A DNA stretch of 60,000 bases from contig CAUYUJ010017837.1 of assembly GCA_963575745.1 (NCBI GenBank), positions 739,190-799,189 on the forward strand. Reading direction: 5' to 3'. The position numbers and the translations under genes were made by a program. The DNA is from Prorocentrum cordatum (Eukaryota > Sar > Dinophyceae > Prorocentrales > Prorocentraceae). Shown piece by piece: positions 42,590 through 53,670 of this stretch (its first letter is position 1; each line of letters begins with the position of its first letter). The notes beneath the pieces are model-generated. The model saw nothing but the letters and a program-made list of their open reading frames with translations. It searched no databases and was not told the origin of the DNA.

Positions 42590-44155
42590 GGCGTGCGTCG
42601 CGACGCGGAACTAAGTGCTCGGAGCGGAAGGGGCACGGGGCGGAGGTCCCACTGGGGCGCTGGGGGCGCGGAGAAGAGGGGGGGGAGGTGGTGTGCGTCG
42701 CGACGCGGAAGAAAGTGTTCGGGTCGGAGAGGCACGGGGCGGGGGTCCCACCGGGGCGCTGGGGCGCGGGGGGAAGGGGGGAGGTGGTGTGCGTCGCGAC
42801 GCGGAACAAGTGGCACGTGTGCCATGGCTCTTGCGCAAAAAAGAAAAGGGGGAGGAGGTGGAGGAGGGGGGGGCAAAATATCGCTCCTCGGGGCCCAGCA
42901 ACGGGGCCCACATCCCAGGTGGGGATGGGGGTGGAGGTGGCGTGCGTCGCGACACGGAATAACGCGTTCGGGGCGGAGGGGGCACGGGGCGGAGGTCCCA
43001 CTGGGGCGCTGGGGGCGCGGAGAGGAGGGAGGGGGAGGTGGTGTGCGTCGCGACGCGGAATAAAATGGTCGGGGCGGAGGGGGCACACTGGGGCGCTGGG
43101 GGCGCGGGGGAGGGAGGGGGAGGTGGTGTGCGTCGCGACGCGGAATAAAATGGTCGGGGCGGAGGGGGCAGGGCGCACGGGGCGCGGCCCCTGGGGCACT
43201 GGGGCGGCCAGGGGGGGGGAGGGGGGAGTGGCGTGCGTCGCGACGCGGAATGAAATTGTCGGGCACGGGGGGGCACGGTGCGGGGCCCCACTGGGGCGCT
43301 GAAGGCGCGGGGGCGGTGGGGGAGGCGGTGTGCGTCGCGAAATAAAAAAACGTTCGTGGCGGGGGGGCACTGGGCGCTGGGGGCCCCACCAGCGCTGGGG
43401 GCGCGGGGGGGGGGGGGGGGGGGGGCGACGCTGAATGAAGCGTTCGTCGGCGGAGGTGGCCAGCGGGCGGAGCCCGCTGGGGCGCCAAGAACGCGGGAGG
43501 GAGGGGGGGGGGGGGGAAGGGGGCTCGGTGCAGAGAGCCACGGGGCGGCGGTCCCACTCTGGCGCTGGGGACGCGGGGGGGAGGGGGAGGTGGAGGGGGG
43601 GTGGTGGGAAGGAGGGGGGGAGGGGGCGACGCGGAATAAAACGTTCGTTGGCGGATGGGGGCAGCGGCGGGCACCCGCTGGGGCGCTAAGAACGCGGGAA
43701 CGCGGGAAGGGGGGGGGGGCAGAGAGGCACGGCGCGGGGGCCCCACTCTGGTGCTGAGGACGCGGGGGGATGGTGCGACGCGGAATAAAGTGGTCGGAGC
43801 TCTGGACAACCCGTGCAAGATAATAAAGTTGTCATGGCGGAGGGGGCGCGGGGCTGGGCTCCTACTGAAGCGCTAGGGATCTGGGAAGAGGGGGGAGGTG
43901 GTGTGCGTCGCGACGCGGAATAAAATGTTCGTGGCGGCGGAGGGGGCACTGGGCGGGGCTCGGGGCAGGAGACGCGTGGCGGGGACCCCTCTGGGGCGCT
44001 GGGGACGCGAGGGGGGGGGAGGGGGGAGGTGGTGTGCGTCGCGACGCGAAATAAAATGCTCGGGGCGGAGGGCGACGGGGCGGGGGTCCCACTGGGTCGC
44101 TGGGATGCAGGGCGGGTGGGGGTGGGGTGGGTGGGTGGGTGGGTGGGGTGGTGTA

Positions 44156-44192
<37 letters not shown>

Positions 44193-44236
44193 GTGGTATG
44201 TGTATGTGTATGTGTATGTGTATGTGTGTATGGTAT

Positions 44237-44289
<53 letters not shown>

Positions 44290-44295
44290 GTGTGT

Positions 44296-44326
<31 letters not shown>

Positions 44327-44860
44327 GGGGGCGTCGGGGGCAGTGTGTGCGTCGCGACGCGGAATAGTGGTCGTGGCGGAGGGGGTGGTGCGTCGCGACG
44401 CGTCGGGGCGCGACGCGGGGCGGAGGGGGTGTGCGTCGCGACGCGGAATAAATGGTCGGGGCGGAGGGGGCTCGGGGCGGGTGCCGCTGGGGCGCTGGGG
44501 ATCGGGGGGGAGAGGGGGGCAGGTGGTGTGCGTCGCGACGCGGAATAAAATGGTCGGGGCGGCGGTGGCTGTGGGCGGGGCTCCGGCGGGGGCGCTGGGG
44601 ATGCAGCAGGGGAAAGGGGGGTGCGTCGCGAAACGGAATGAAGTTGTCGTGGCGGAGGGGGGCGGCGCTGGGGACCTGGGGGGAGGGGAGGGATGTGGCG
44701 TGCGTCGCGACGCGGAATAGTGGTCGGGGCGGAGGGGGCACTGGGCGGGGCTCGGGGCAAAGGGCCACGGGGCGGGGGCTCCACTGGGGCCCTGGGGGTG
44801 CGAGGGGGGGGGGGGGGGGGTGAGGTGGCGTGCGTCGCGCGCGCGGAATAAAATGGTCGG
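42590..44860. repeat. Satellite with gcgtcgcgacgc palindrome
   Basis: About 18-20 units of variable length (roughly 80-150 bases) share gtgcgtcgcgacgcggaata followed by a G-rich part with tggtcggggcggag and cactggggcgctgggg. The 12-bp palindrome marks nearly every unit, for example at 42597, 42697, 43051, 43131, 43907 and 44532. Long frames on both strands (Pro/Arg or Gly-rich) follow from the repeat and are not genes. Confidence 0.9.
44110..44331. repeat. GGGT, TATGTG, GT and G-run microsatellite block
   Basis: Within the satellite a compound simple repeat runs (GGGT)n, (TATGTG)n, (GT)n, then 22 G in a row (44310-44331). Confidence 0.95.
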
Positions 44861-45133
44861 GGCGGATGGCCACGGGGCGGGAGTCCCACTGGGGCGCTGG
44901 GGATGCAGAGGGGGTGGGGTGGGGGGGTCAAGCTAGCCAGCTCGAGCGAGTCAAGCATGGCATGCCCATTCCCACCCGCCCTCCCACAACATAAGAAGCA
45001 GTGATGGCACAACTGGGGGCTGCGCGGGCATTTCAATGCGAGTGGGGGATGCCCCAGGAGACCGCGTTGACGTCCGCGCGGGATGCGCGCCGCGTCCCAT
45101 TCCCGCCACGCATTTCGCATCGTCGGCGACAAG

Positions 45134-45229
45134 ATTATCCCAGCAAAGCAACCTAACAGCGATGTGTAGAAGCATATATACGAGCAGCCTCCTTAAGATT
45201 CATATGGGAATCCAATTGTAGAATTCTAC
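45134..45229. repeat. 100-bp interspersed repeat, copy 1
   Basis: Starts attatcc, then agcaacctaacagcgatgtg, agaagcatat, cttaagatt and ttgtagaattct. Two further copies lie at 50621-50726 and 53564-53670. This copy is not followed by the CAGCCT minisatellite seen after the other two. Confidence 0.85.
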
Positions 45230-45669
45230 ATCTGACCCTGCAATCAACGGATGTGGGTCTACACGAGGCCCTGCTAAAAACGGATGAAGTTTCAAACGAG
45301 ACGCTTGGGAGCTTGGATTTCAAAGGACGCGCGTCCACAGCGCACCCCTTGTGGCGAAGAGGAGATGCCAAGCCTGCCACAGTTGAATGACTGACTAATT
45401 ATATAAATGTATGTTGAAATGAGCTCATGCATCAACGCATGGAGATCTGATTGAAGCACAGCTATCAACGGATGTGGGGCGAAGGAATAAGAGAAAGGGG
45501 ACACTGCTATCAACTGGTTTATCTTTGAAAGAGAAACCACTTGGTCCTGATCTCGTTGATCCGTGGGAGGGCTGCTATTGAATCTCAGAGATGTTATAAG
45601 TCTGTCCGTCCTTAGATGATAACTCCGCTTAGCCCCGCGAAGAGTGTTATGTACACCGACCACAGACGC
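45230..45669. repeat. Degenerate short-unit region
   Basis: Loose copies of a unit near ctatcaacggatgtgg and a second part like tctcgaaagag occur at 45241, 45466 and 45511, with a relative at 46480. No gene supported. Confidence 0.45.
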
Positions 45670-45670
45670 A

Positions 45671-46000
45671 TCGAGGATCAAGCTCCCGAGGATGAAGATC
45701 TTGGGACGCCAGCTCGATCCTCGACTGATCCCCCGATCCCGAGTTCAAGGTTCTCGAGCCAGGTATTTGAGATCTTGTGATCTCGGATCCACGACGGCTC
45801 GAGAATCTGGAAGCCTCGATTGGGGAATCTTTCGAGGATCAAGTAGACGAAGATGAAGATCTTGACACCAACGCTTCATCGTCGATCGCCTCCGCGATCG
45901 AGAGTCGAAGGTTCTCGAGCCGAGGATATGAGATTTTGTGTTCTCGGATTCACGATGGCTCGGGAATCTTGGAGCCTCGATCGGAAGACCCATTGAGGCT
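45671..46000. repeat. Tandem duplication of about 162 bp
   Basis: cgaggatcaag followed by gatgaagatcttg occurs at 45671 and again at 45833. Aligned sequence follows in each (ggttctcgagcc, then acgayggctcg). Confidence 0.8.
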
Positions 46001-46089
46001 CGAGAGCCTTGCTGAAGCGTTTGATGACTGCGCTCCTTCGAAGTGTTTTTCAGGCACGGACGAGGAGTACGGGACAGTGCAGCGTGCGA

Positions 46090-46640
46090 AGCGGAAAACC
46101 AGCAAAACCTGCAGGCTGAGAAGCACCGCGGACACTCCCAGGCAGAGAACCAACGCGGCTGCGCAGCTCATTACTGTTGAAATACATATTCCAACGCCGC
46201 AGGCTGACAAGCACCGCGGGCATACAGGCTTGGATCCATCACCTCTCCTGCTCGTCTCCCAGGAGATCGCGCCAATCTGGCGGCTGCCAGAAGCGGAAAG
46301 CCAGCAAAACCTGCAGGCTGAGAAGCACCACAGACACTCGCAGGCAGAGGACCAACGCGGCCGGGCAGCTCATTATTGTTGGAATTAATATTCCAACACC
46401 GCAGGCTGAGAAGCACCGCGGGTATATCGAAGACCAAGGGAGACACTGCCATGAATGATTGTGAGCCCAAACGAGACACTGGTATGAACGGATGGAGTCT
46501 CGAAAGATGTGTTTGCAGCGCTCGGCAGAGCAGCAGCGCTGCATGTGGGATGCAAACGGCGGTGCCCTGAATCCCACGATGCACGGAAACGTAGCAGCGC
46601 AGGCTGAGAAGCAACACGCGAGTACAGGCTGAGAAGCACC
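46090..46640. repeat. Tandem duplication of about 203 bp with a recurring 15-mer
   Basis: ccagcaaaacctgcaggctg starts two long copies (about 46100 and 46303). The word caggctgagaagcac or a one-base variant occurs at about 46113, 46199, 46316, 46402, 46599 and 46627, and again inside the helicase coding sequence at 47118. Confidence 0.8.
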
Positions 46641-46691
46641 AAGCGAGCGGACTGAGCAGTGGCACCAAGACACTCTGTGTCTCACGGTTCC

Positions 46692-49190
46692 TCAATCTCG
46701 CGCAGGCCAGCCTAGCTCTTCTCGAGCTTTCGCGCAAGCGATCTTCGTCGCGGCAATCTTGTCCGCGAAGAGCTCGGCGAAGGCCTTGGCGATCTGTTCG
46801 GGGGGGCCGGATTCGATGATGCTCCGGTCAGGCAAGCCGTGGCTCGAGAGCTGGGGGAAGCTCCTGGGCCGCGACAGGCTGACGTAGTAGGCCAGCCAAA
46901 AGGACTCCTTCTTGAGTCCTGGCGGAAAAGTCCAGTGCACTATGAAGCCTGGGTCCGCCGTCTTGCCCTGCATGCCACGCAGAGCGCCCTGCTTCTTGGG
47001 CAGCACGGGCAACTGTGTCCTCGAAACCGCGATGGCTGGACCACCTGTCGCCGCTTTGAACTTCTAGGGGCGCGCCAGCGGAATGATCGCGAGCACTCCG
47101 CGCAGGTCGGGGCCGGCAGGCTGAGAAGCACTGCCAGCTGTCACTGGCGCGGCCTTCAAGAAGACTTCATCGCTGTTGTCGATCTTGACATAGACGGCCT
47201 GTGGCATGTAGCGGAGTAGCACAATGCCATCCGAGACAATGGACGAACGGCCCTCCACCGGAGGCTCCAGAGCGCGCAGCTCTATGCCTACCACCTTGCC
47301 TGGCGCGCCACGAACATACTTAGGTGGCAAAACAGACTCCGTCAGGATGACCTCCATGCCGACAGAGAGCGGCAGCAGCCCTGGCATTTTTGCGGTAGCG
47401 CCGATGTTGGGCTCCGCGCGCATCTCGTCGAAGTCAGGCTTCGTGAGGCGCGCAGCTGGTCTGTCGATTGCCGGCGCGTAGAAGAGCAGCTGGCCAGCAT
47501 CGTGCGCATCAAGCTTGGCCTGCGCATGCATGGCGTAAGAGACGATGCGCCACTCATGTGCCGACTCGTACCAGCCTCGTGCTGCACGCAAGCGGTCGCC
47601 CCAGTGAGGTTGCTCAGCAGCCTTGCTACTGGCGGCAGCATGCTGAGCAGCACTGCTGGGGACAACGACTTCTGTTTTGACGATCGCCTGCCAGCTCTCG
47701 TCAGAGATCTTTTTGCCGCCTGGAATCCTCATGGCGTGGAGGACCTCGAGCTGCAACGGGTCTGTAAAGCGCTGCATCTGCACAAAGTCGATGACGTACT
47801 CGAAGTCGGCGAGCAACTTCCTACCCTGTTGGTGCTCGTAGGACTGGTTAGTGTGAGGCGCCAGCAGGGAGGCGCTGGCGGGGACTGGCGGCAACTGGTA
47901 GAAGTCCCCGCAGAGGATCTTCACCGCCATGCGCCCCCACGTCTCCTGTGGGCGCATGTACTTCGTGGGGTCCAGGTTGTAGCGCAACGCCCTGCTGTAG
48001 GTCGTGCGAAGTGCATCCGCATGCAGCAAGGGCCCCGGCACAGCACCCAGCTCATCGATCACGTCGACGCCGAGTGTGCCGGTGAGGCGGTCCAGCTTCT
48101 TCTGCGTCCGCGGTGTCAAGCGCAGCCTAGCGGTTTGCATGGAATCCGACATGAGCAGACCGTTGGAGGAATGCATCGTCCTCCCGCGCGGGCCGAGATT
48201 GTGCGCGGCGTGATTGGACTGTGCTTTGCCTAGGTACCCCTGCTCGCCGAAGTACATGATGGCCATCGGCTCCACCACTTTAGAGAGGGTGCGTGTCTTG
48301 CCGACGCCGCCCCCCCCGAGCCAGATCGCTCTGTGGTTGCCCGTCGCGGGCACCACGGGGAGCAGATGCGTTGTCTTGTCTGGCCTGGCGTCAAAACGTT
48401 TCTGCAAGGACAGGGTGAACAAGGATGCCGCGTCAATCTGCTCTTCCGTGCATTCGGCATCAGCGACAAGCTTCCACGCAACAGCCGCCGGGCCCAGCAT
48501 GGCCAAGAGCTGCGGCACGAGCTCCGGCTGCGCGTCGTCAACAGCAGGCTGCGGAGCACCGCTGGGTAGCCAGTCGTCAGCAGCATCAGGCAAGGTCTCT
48601 GGATCCGGGCTCGCTTGCTTCTTCTGGAGCTCAATGGTTTGCCGCTGAAAGGACAGCATGTCAGAAAAGCTCTCGTCCAGCCGCGTGCCCAGATGCTCTC
48701 GCGCGCCGCTGCTGGCTGGCTGTCCAAAGCTCGCCTGCAGCATGCCTCCGTGCGCTCGGTCGAGGTTCCTTAACTGTTTATCGGCATAGCTGACACGGCT
48801 TTTCTGGTCCAAGCGCTGCAGTTGGTCTTGCTGCAGGGCCACCGGGGGTCCCGGGCCAACTGGGCCCCGCGCTCTTCCTCCGGGGGCGCAGGTCTCACGC
48901 GCTCGGGGGAACGCTTCCAGAGGCGCGCCCGGGCGGCCGCCCAGACAGTGCCCCGTTCGGCCAGCGCGACCGCCCTCGGACCCGCCCAGGCATCTCTGCG
49001 CCTTCCCAAGGCATCGGCCCTGGACCCCGCCCTGGTCATCTGTCGCCGCGTAAAAATCTACCGTCCTGGGGTGAAGATGACCGCCGGCCCGGTTTGGGCC
49101 CGACTGGCCTCTTGAAAAGTGTCCCTGCTTGGTGACTTGGCATCGCATCTGCGATGCAGACCACCCCGCTGCTCCAGGCGTCGAGCGCAC
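46692..49190 (-). pseudogene. PIF1: PIF1-type DNA helicase, interrupted by one TAG
   Basis: 708 codons are open from 49190 to a TAG at 47066-47064. The same frame then continues for 124 codons to 46692. Motifs: Walker A LGGGGVGKT (residues about 291-299), Walker B VDVIDELGAV (about 375-384), KILCGDFYQLPPV (about 424-436), and beyond the stop ARGMQGK-type and YVSLSRPRSFPQL (motif VI). PIF1 helicases unwind DNA 5' to 3' and remove G-quadruplexes; in some eukaryotes such genes are also carried by Helitrons, but no Rep domain is seen here. The stop removes motif VI. Apart from it the frame is intact, unlike the retroelements. The first 110 residues are low-complexity and the true start is uncertain. 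Confidence 0.85.
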
Positions 49191-49442
49191 CTGTCTTCAA
49201 ATTCAGAGCCTCCGTCGGGCAACAAGAAGTGTGGTGCGCCGCTTGGTCGCATCCTGGACTGCACGAAGGCCCGCCGCGCTCTCGACGCCTTTGCTTCGTC
49301 TATCCTCGCACGAACCTGCAGGTTCGACCCGTGATCAACGATATTCAAAAACAGCACCAATCGATCTTGGAAGCTCAAGTAGAAGAGAACCACTCCTACG
49401 ATATGGTTGAATCGGATCCGAAGGTCCGGGGTCCAGGGCATC
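49058..49442 (-). pseudogene. Retroelement integrase fragment
   Basis: The frame reads FNHIVGVVLFYLSFQDRLVL, then FLNIVDHGSNLQVRARIDEA, MRPSGAPHFLLPDGGSEFED and a LEQRGGLHRRCDAKSPSRD end. The two Asp sites are visible; the region with the final Glu is lost. It is a different lineage from the integrases of elements A and B. It overlaps the 5' end of the helicase frame on the same strand. Confidence 0.7.
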
Positions 49443-49879
49443 GCCGCGCGGCGGTGGTCTCTGGTCCTAAATCTCTCGGCGCACTCCGAACGCTGGAAGG
49501 AATCCCGAAGCCGGCGAATCAGATGCATCTTCGCGCCTCCAGCCCGCATCACCCTGACGAGCTTCAAACTGCAATCTCTTCTCCTGTTCCGTGAGCTCGG
49601 GGGGGGGGGGCTCGCTATAGCATCCAATCCGACGGGTCGACCAGGCCGCGGGCCCAGCCGTGCGCCGCCGGCGGCGGCCGCCGGCTGGGGGCCGCAGACC
49701 AACCCCCGGTAGCCGCCAGCGCCACCACCAGGGCCGGCCACGGGCCCGCTCGCGGCCGCCCGTCTTAGCCAAAGACAAGCTATAGGGAGAGGAGAGAGAG
49801 AGGATAGCAGAGTGAGAGAAGACGAGACCGATGTTTGAACCCTTTGATCGTCTGTAGGTGGTTTAAACACACTTAGACA
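49443..49879. other. Spacer upstream of integrase fragment
   Basis: The minus-strand frame stays open but is Pro/Gly/Arg-rich from GC-rich sequence. It may include decayed retroelement sequence near 49450-49560. Not called. Confidence 0.4.
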
Positions 49880-50615
49880 TCATAATGCTCAAAAGCTTCA
49901 GCTCAAACCGTCCAAGAGCATCATTCAGGAACGCGATCAATCGACGGGAACTCGGCAGGGATCCGGCAGGGAAAATCTTCAAGTGGCAACGAGAACAAAA
50001 CGTGATTAGACATCCCGCAATTCGCGCGCGAACAAAACAAATAATCCATGAGCAGACAAACCTAAGCCGCCGGCCAGGAAAAATAATGGGAAGGCAGAGC
50101 TCGCACTCGGAATGAAAAGGCAAGACGTCGGCGAGAAAGCCCTGCGCTCGGCGCGCGATGGGCAGGGCGCGCGCAGGAAAACCTTGCATTCGGCATGCAG
50201 TAAAAAAGAAAGGAGCGGACAAGCCATGCATTCGGCTGGAAATAATCAGATAACACACCAGAACTTCTTATTCGGAGCGAAATAACCAGGAAATGAACTA
50301 GAAACCTTGCATCTGGCAGGAAATAAACAAGGAGTGAAACGAAAACCGTGCATCCGGCACGAAATGAAAAAGACAGAATCAAGCAAACCTTGCACTCGGC
50401 ACGAAAGAAGCAGGACATGCGCGCGCCGTGCATCCGGCGAGAAATAAACATGACATGAACCGGAAAACACGGCATTCGGCAGGAAGTATTCAGGACATAA
50501 AAAAGAAAACCCTGCAGTCGGCGCGAAATAAACGAATAATCATAAGGAAAACCTTGCACTCGGCTGGAAATGAGCAGGACATAAACGAGAAAACCTTGCA
50601 TTCGGCATGAAAAGA
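49880..50615. repeat. Satellite of about 40-45 bp units
   Basis: Roughly a dozen diverged units share ccttgcattcggcatgaaat and acaggacataa parts. Example starts are at 50183, 50227, 50348, 50390, 50428, 50467, 50510, 50553 and 50595. The same family recurs at 54962-55200. Confidence 0.85.
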
Positions 50616-50620
50616 CACAA

Positions 50621-50726
50621 ATTATCCCGTCAAAGCAACCTAACAGCGATGTGTAGAAGCATATCTGTAAGCATTCCCTTAAGATTTAGGTGAGCATCCA
50701 GTTGTAGAATTCTGCTGTTCTCGCAC
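50621..50726. repeat. 100-bp interspersed repeat, copy 2
   Basis: The second copy of the 45134 repeat; it runs straight into the CAGCCT minisatellite. Confidence 0.9.
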
Positions 50727-50734
50727 TCGCAGCC

Positions 50735-51783
50735 TCAGCCTGCCTCGGCTCCAACCTCAGCCTGCCTCGGCCTCAGCCTCAGCCTCAGCCTCAGCCTGCC
50801 TCAGCCTCAGCCTCAGCCTGCCTCAGCCTGCCTCAGCCTCAGCCTGCATCAGCCTCAGCCTCAGCCACAGCCTCAGCCTCAGCCTCGGCCTGCCTCAGCT
50901 TCAGCCTCAGCCTCAGCCTGCCTCGGCTTGCCTCGGCCTCAGCCTCAGCCTGCCTCGGCCTCAGCCTCAGCCTCAGCCTGCCTCAGCCTCAGCCTCAGCC
51001 TGCCTCAGCCTCAGCCTGCATCAGCCTCAGCCTCAGCCTGCCTCAGCCGCAGCTTGCCTCAGCCACAGCCTCCGCCTCAGCCTCAGCCTGCCTGGGCTTC
51101 AGCTTCAGCCCCACCCTGCCTCGGCTTGCCCCAGCCTCAGCCTCAGCATGCCTCGGCCTCAGCCTCTCAGCCTCAGCCTGCATCAGCCTCAGCCTCAGCC
51201 TGCCTCAGCCTCAGCCTCAGCCGCAACTTGCCTCAGCCTCAGCCACAGCCTCAGCCTGCCTCAGCTTGAGCCTCAGCCTCTGCCTGCCAGCCTCGGCCTC
51301 AGCCTCAGCCTGCCTCAGCCTCAGCCCTCAGCCTCAGCCTCAGCCTGCCTCGGCCTCAGCCTCAGCCTGCCTCAGCCTCAGCCTGCATCAGCCTCAGCCT
51401 CAGCCTGCCTCAGCCGCAGCCTCAGCCTCAGCCACAGCCTCAGCCTCAGCCTCAGCCTGCCTCAGCTTCAGCCTCAGCCTCAGCCTGCCTCGGCTTGCCT
51501 CAGCCTCAGCCTCAGCCTGCCTCGGCCTCAGCCTCAGCCTCAGCCTCAGCAGCTCAGCCTCAGCCTCAGCCTGCATCAGCCTCAGCCTCAGCCTGCCTCA
51601 GCCTGCCTCAGCTCTCAGCCTCAGCCTGCCTGCCTCGGCCTCAGCCTCAGCCTCAGCCTCAGCCTGCCTCAGCCTCAGCGTCAGCCTCTCAGCCTCAGCC
51701 TGCATCAGCCTCAGCCTCAGCCTCAGCCTGCCTCAGGCTCAGTCTCAGCCTGCCTCAGCCTCAGCCTGCCTCAGCCTCAGCCT
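50735..51783. repeat. CAGCCT minisatellite
   Basis: More than 1 kb built from cagcctcagcctgcct-type units. All frames are open and give Ser/Ala/Leu or Pro/Gln repeats. Not a gene. Confidence 0.95.
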
Positions 51784-52440
51784 TACAGCTGGCTTCGGGC
51801 AATCAAAATGTGGCCCGGGAATGGTGTTCTGGGAACACGAAGAACACGAAGTGGCCTACAGTTGGCTCCGGGCATTCAAAATGTGGCCCAGGAATGGTGT
51901 TCTGGGAACACGAAGAACACGAAGTGGCCTACAGTTGGCTCCGGGCATTCATAATGCCCGGGAGTTGTGTTCTGGGAACACGAAGAACACGAAGTGGCCT
52001 ACAGTTGGCTCCGGGCAATCAAAATGTGGCCTGGGAGTTGTGTTCTGGCAACACAAAAAACACAAAATGGCCTATAGTTGGCTCCAGGCATTCAAAATGT
52101 GGGCCGGGAGTTGTGTTCTGGCAACACGAAGAACACGAAGTGGCCTATAGTTGGCTCCGGGCATTCAAAATGTGTCCCGGGAATGGTGTTCTGGGAACAC
52201 GAAGAACACGAAGTGGCCTACAACTGGCTCCGGGCATTCAAAATTGTTGCCCGGGAGTGGTGTTCTGGGAACACGAAGAACACGAAGTGGCCTACAGTTA
52301 GCCCCGGGCATTCAAAGTCCAGGAATGGTGTTCTGGGTACACGAAGATCACGAAGTGGCCTACAGTTGGCTCTGGGTAGTCAGAATCATCCCCAGGAATG
52401 AAATGCTGGGATCTCGAAGACCACGAAGTGCGTTACTGCT
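51784..52440. repeat. 70-74 bp satellite, about eight units
   Basis: Each unit has acagttggctccgggcattc, then aaaatgtggccc and a ggtgttctggg part, and ends gaacacgaagtggcc. Units start near 51855, 51928, 51998, 52072, 52146 and so on. Confidence 0.95.
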
Positions 52441-52523
52441 TTCTTAAAACGAATTCCCCAGCATCCCCCCGGATCGCGCCCAGACCCCCCTGGGGCGTCA
52501 TGATGCTTTCTTTTGACCCTACT

Positions 52524-52551
52524 AGAAACCTATCAGTCTTCGCTGTTAGGT
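52524..52551. repeat. Hairpin at end of compound unit 1
   Basis: cctatcag and ctgttagg form a stem with one mismatch and a short loop. The same hairpin with a different loop ends unit 2 (54505-54528). Confidence 0.65.
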
Positions 52552-52556
52552 AAATG

Positions 52557-53374
52557 CGCATGGGGCCTTTCATGTGCGTTCGGCACGAAATGAGCAATAC
52601 ACATCAGCCAGCGCTGATTCCAAATAGTTTAGACGACTCAAATCCAGGAATCAAGCACGCTAGGAATCCGCAACTCAGCAAGCAAGCAAACGCGCAAGCA
52701 AGCGCGCAAGCGCGCATCAAACAATCAAGCAATTGCGCAAACAAGCAAGCAGGCATGGGCATAAAGGCAAGCATAGGCGTGGGCATTGGAGATACATAGG
52801 TGGGGGGCATGGGCATAGGCATAGGCATAGCCATAAGAATTAGGGTGGGCATCGGAATTCGGTGCGGGGCGGGTGGGTGGGTGGGTGGGGGCGCGGGGTG
52901 GGGCGGGGGGGGGTCGCGCGCCAATTTTTAGGGTTTGAGTTGGGGCTCCTATAGGGCAACCCGATTTGGCAAATAAGAATAATCATGCATTCGACAATCT
53001 ATAATCAGGAAATTCACCAGGCACAAAAGAGGGTGTATACAAGTGGCACGTGTGTGCCCAGGCTCATACAAAAAACTGAAGGGGCGTTTGAAGCAGGAGT
53101 GAAATGCAACATCGAAGTCACACTCGAGCGCAAGTGGGGTTGCCACACCTTGCGATGTGTGTACCAGGACCCCCCAGGAAGCCTCAGGAGGCCCGACTTG
53201 GATACCAGAAGAGGCTCCAGGAGGCCCCAGGATTGTGAGTGTTGTGCGTGTGTGTGTGTGTGATGTATGCTTTGTGTGGTGCGTGCTTTTTGTGTGTTGT
53301 AGGTGTGTGTGTGTGTGTGTGTTATGTTTGTCTAGCGTGTGATGTGTTGGGCGTGATTTGTGTCTCTGTGTGCA
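52557..53374. other. Spacer with simple repeats
   Basis: Holds a caag-type stretch (52676-52750), ggcata repeats (52755-52830), ggtgggt repeats (52865-52890), the third copy of the cacgtg repeat (53040) and GT-rich DNA (53245-53330). No gene supported. Confidence 0.5.
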
Positions 53375-53545
53375 TGTAGTTCTGAAGCCCCAGGAGGCCC
53401 CAGGAAGCCCCAGGCGGCCTCAGGAGGCCCCAGGAGACCCCAGGAGGCTTCAGGAGGCCCCAAGAGGCTCCAGGAGGCCGCAGGAGGCCCCAGGAGGCCC
53501 CAGGAGGTTTCAGGAGACCCCCAAGAGGCTCCAAGGCGGGGTCTG
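53375..53545. repeat. ccaggaggc minisatellite
   Basis: About 18 short units of ccaggaggcc or similar. A short relative lies at 54537-54580. Confidence 0.9.
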
Positions 53546-53563
53546 GGGTGCCAGAAGGTTCAG

Positions 53564-53670
53564 ATTATCCCGGCAAAGCAACCTAACAGCGATGTGTAGA
53601 AGCATATCTGAAAGCATTCCCCTTAAGATTCAGATGACAGTCCAGTTGTAGAATTCTGCTGTTCTCGCAG
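53564..53670. repeat. 100-bp interspersed repeat, copy 3
   Basis: The third copy; it runs into the CAGCCT minisatellite as copy 2 does. Confidence 0.9.

Larger units (their letters stand above)
50638..52551. mobile_element. Compound satellite unit 1 with short inverted ends
   Basis: Starts acctaacagcg (50638-50648) and ends with its reverse complement cgctgttaggt (52541-52551). Inside, in order: the 100-bp repeat, a CAGCCT minisatellite, a 70-74 bp satellite, a conserved block (cgcccagacccccctg), and a hairpin. Unit 2 at 53581-54528 has the same order and ends. Inverted ends on a composite of this kind suggest a non-autonomous DNA element, but 10-11 bp could also be an internal feature. Confidence 0.5.

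Noticed and set aside
42477-45132. Long Pro/Arg and Thr-His frames on the minus strand
   Set aside because: They are translations of the palindrome satellite and the GT microsatellite.
50928-52301. Long Ser/Ala/Leu frames over the CAGCCT array
   Set aside because: All frames are open because the repeat lacks stops; not a gene.
51784-52440. Regularly spaced direct repeats, as in a CRISPR array
   Set aside because: Units are contiguous 70-74 bp satellites without unique spacers; eukaryotic context.
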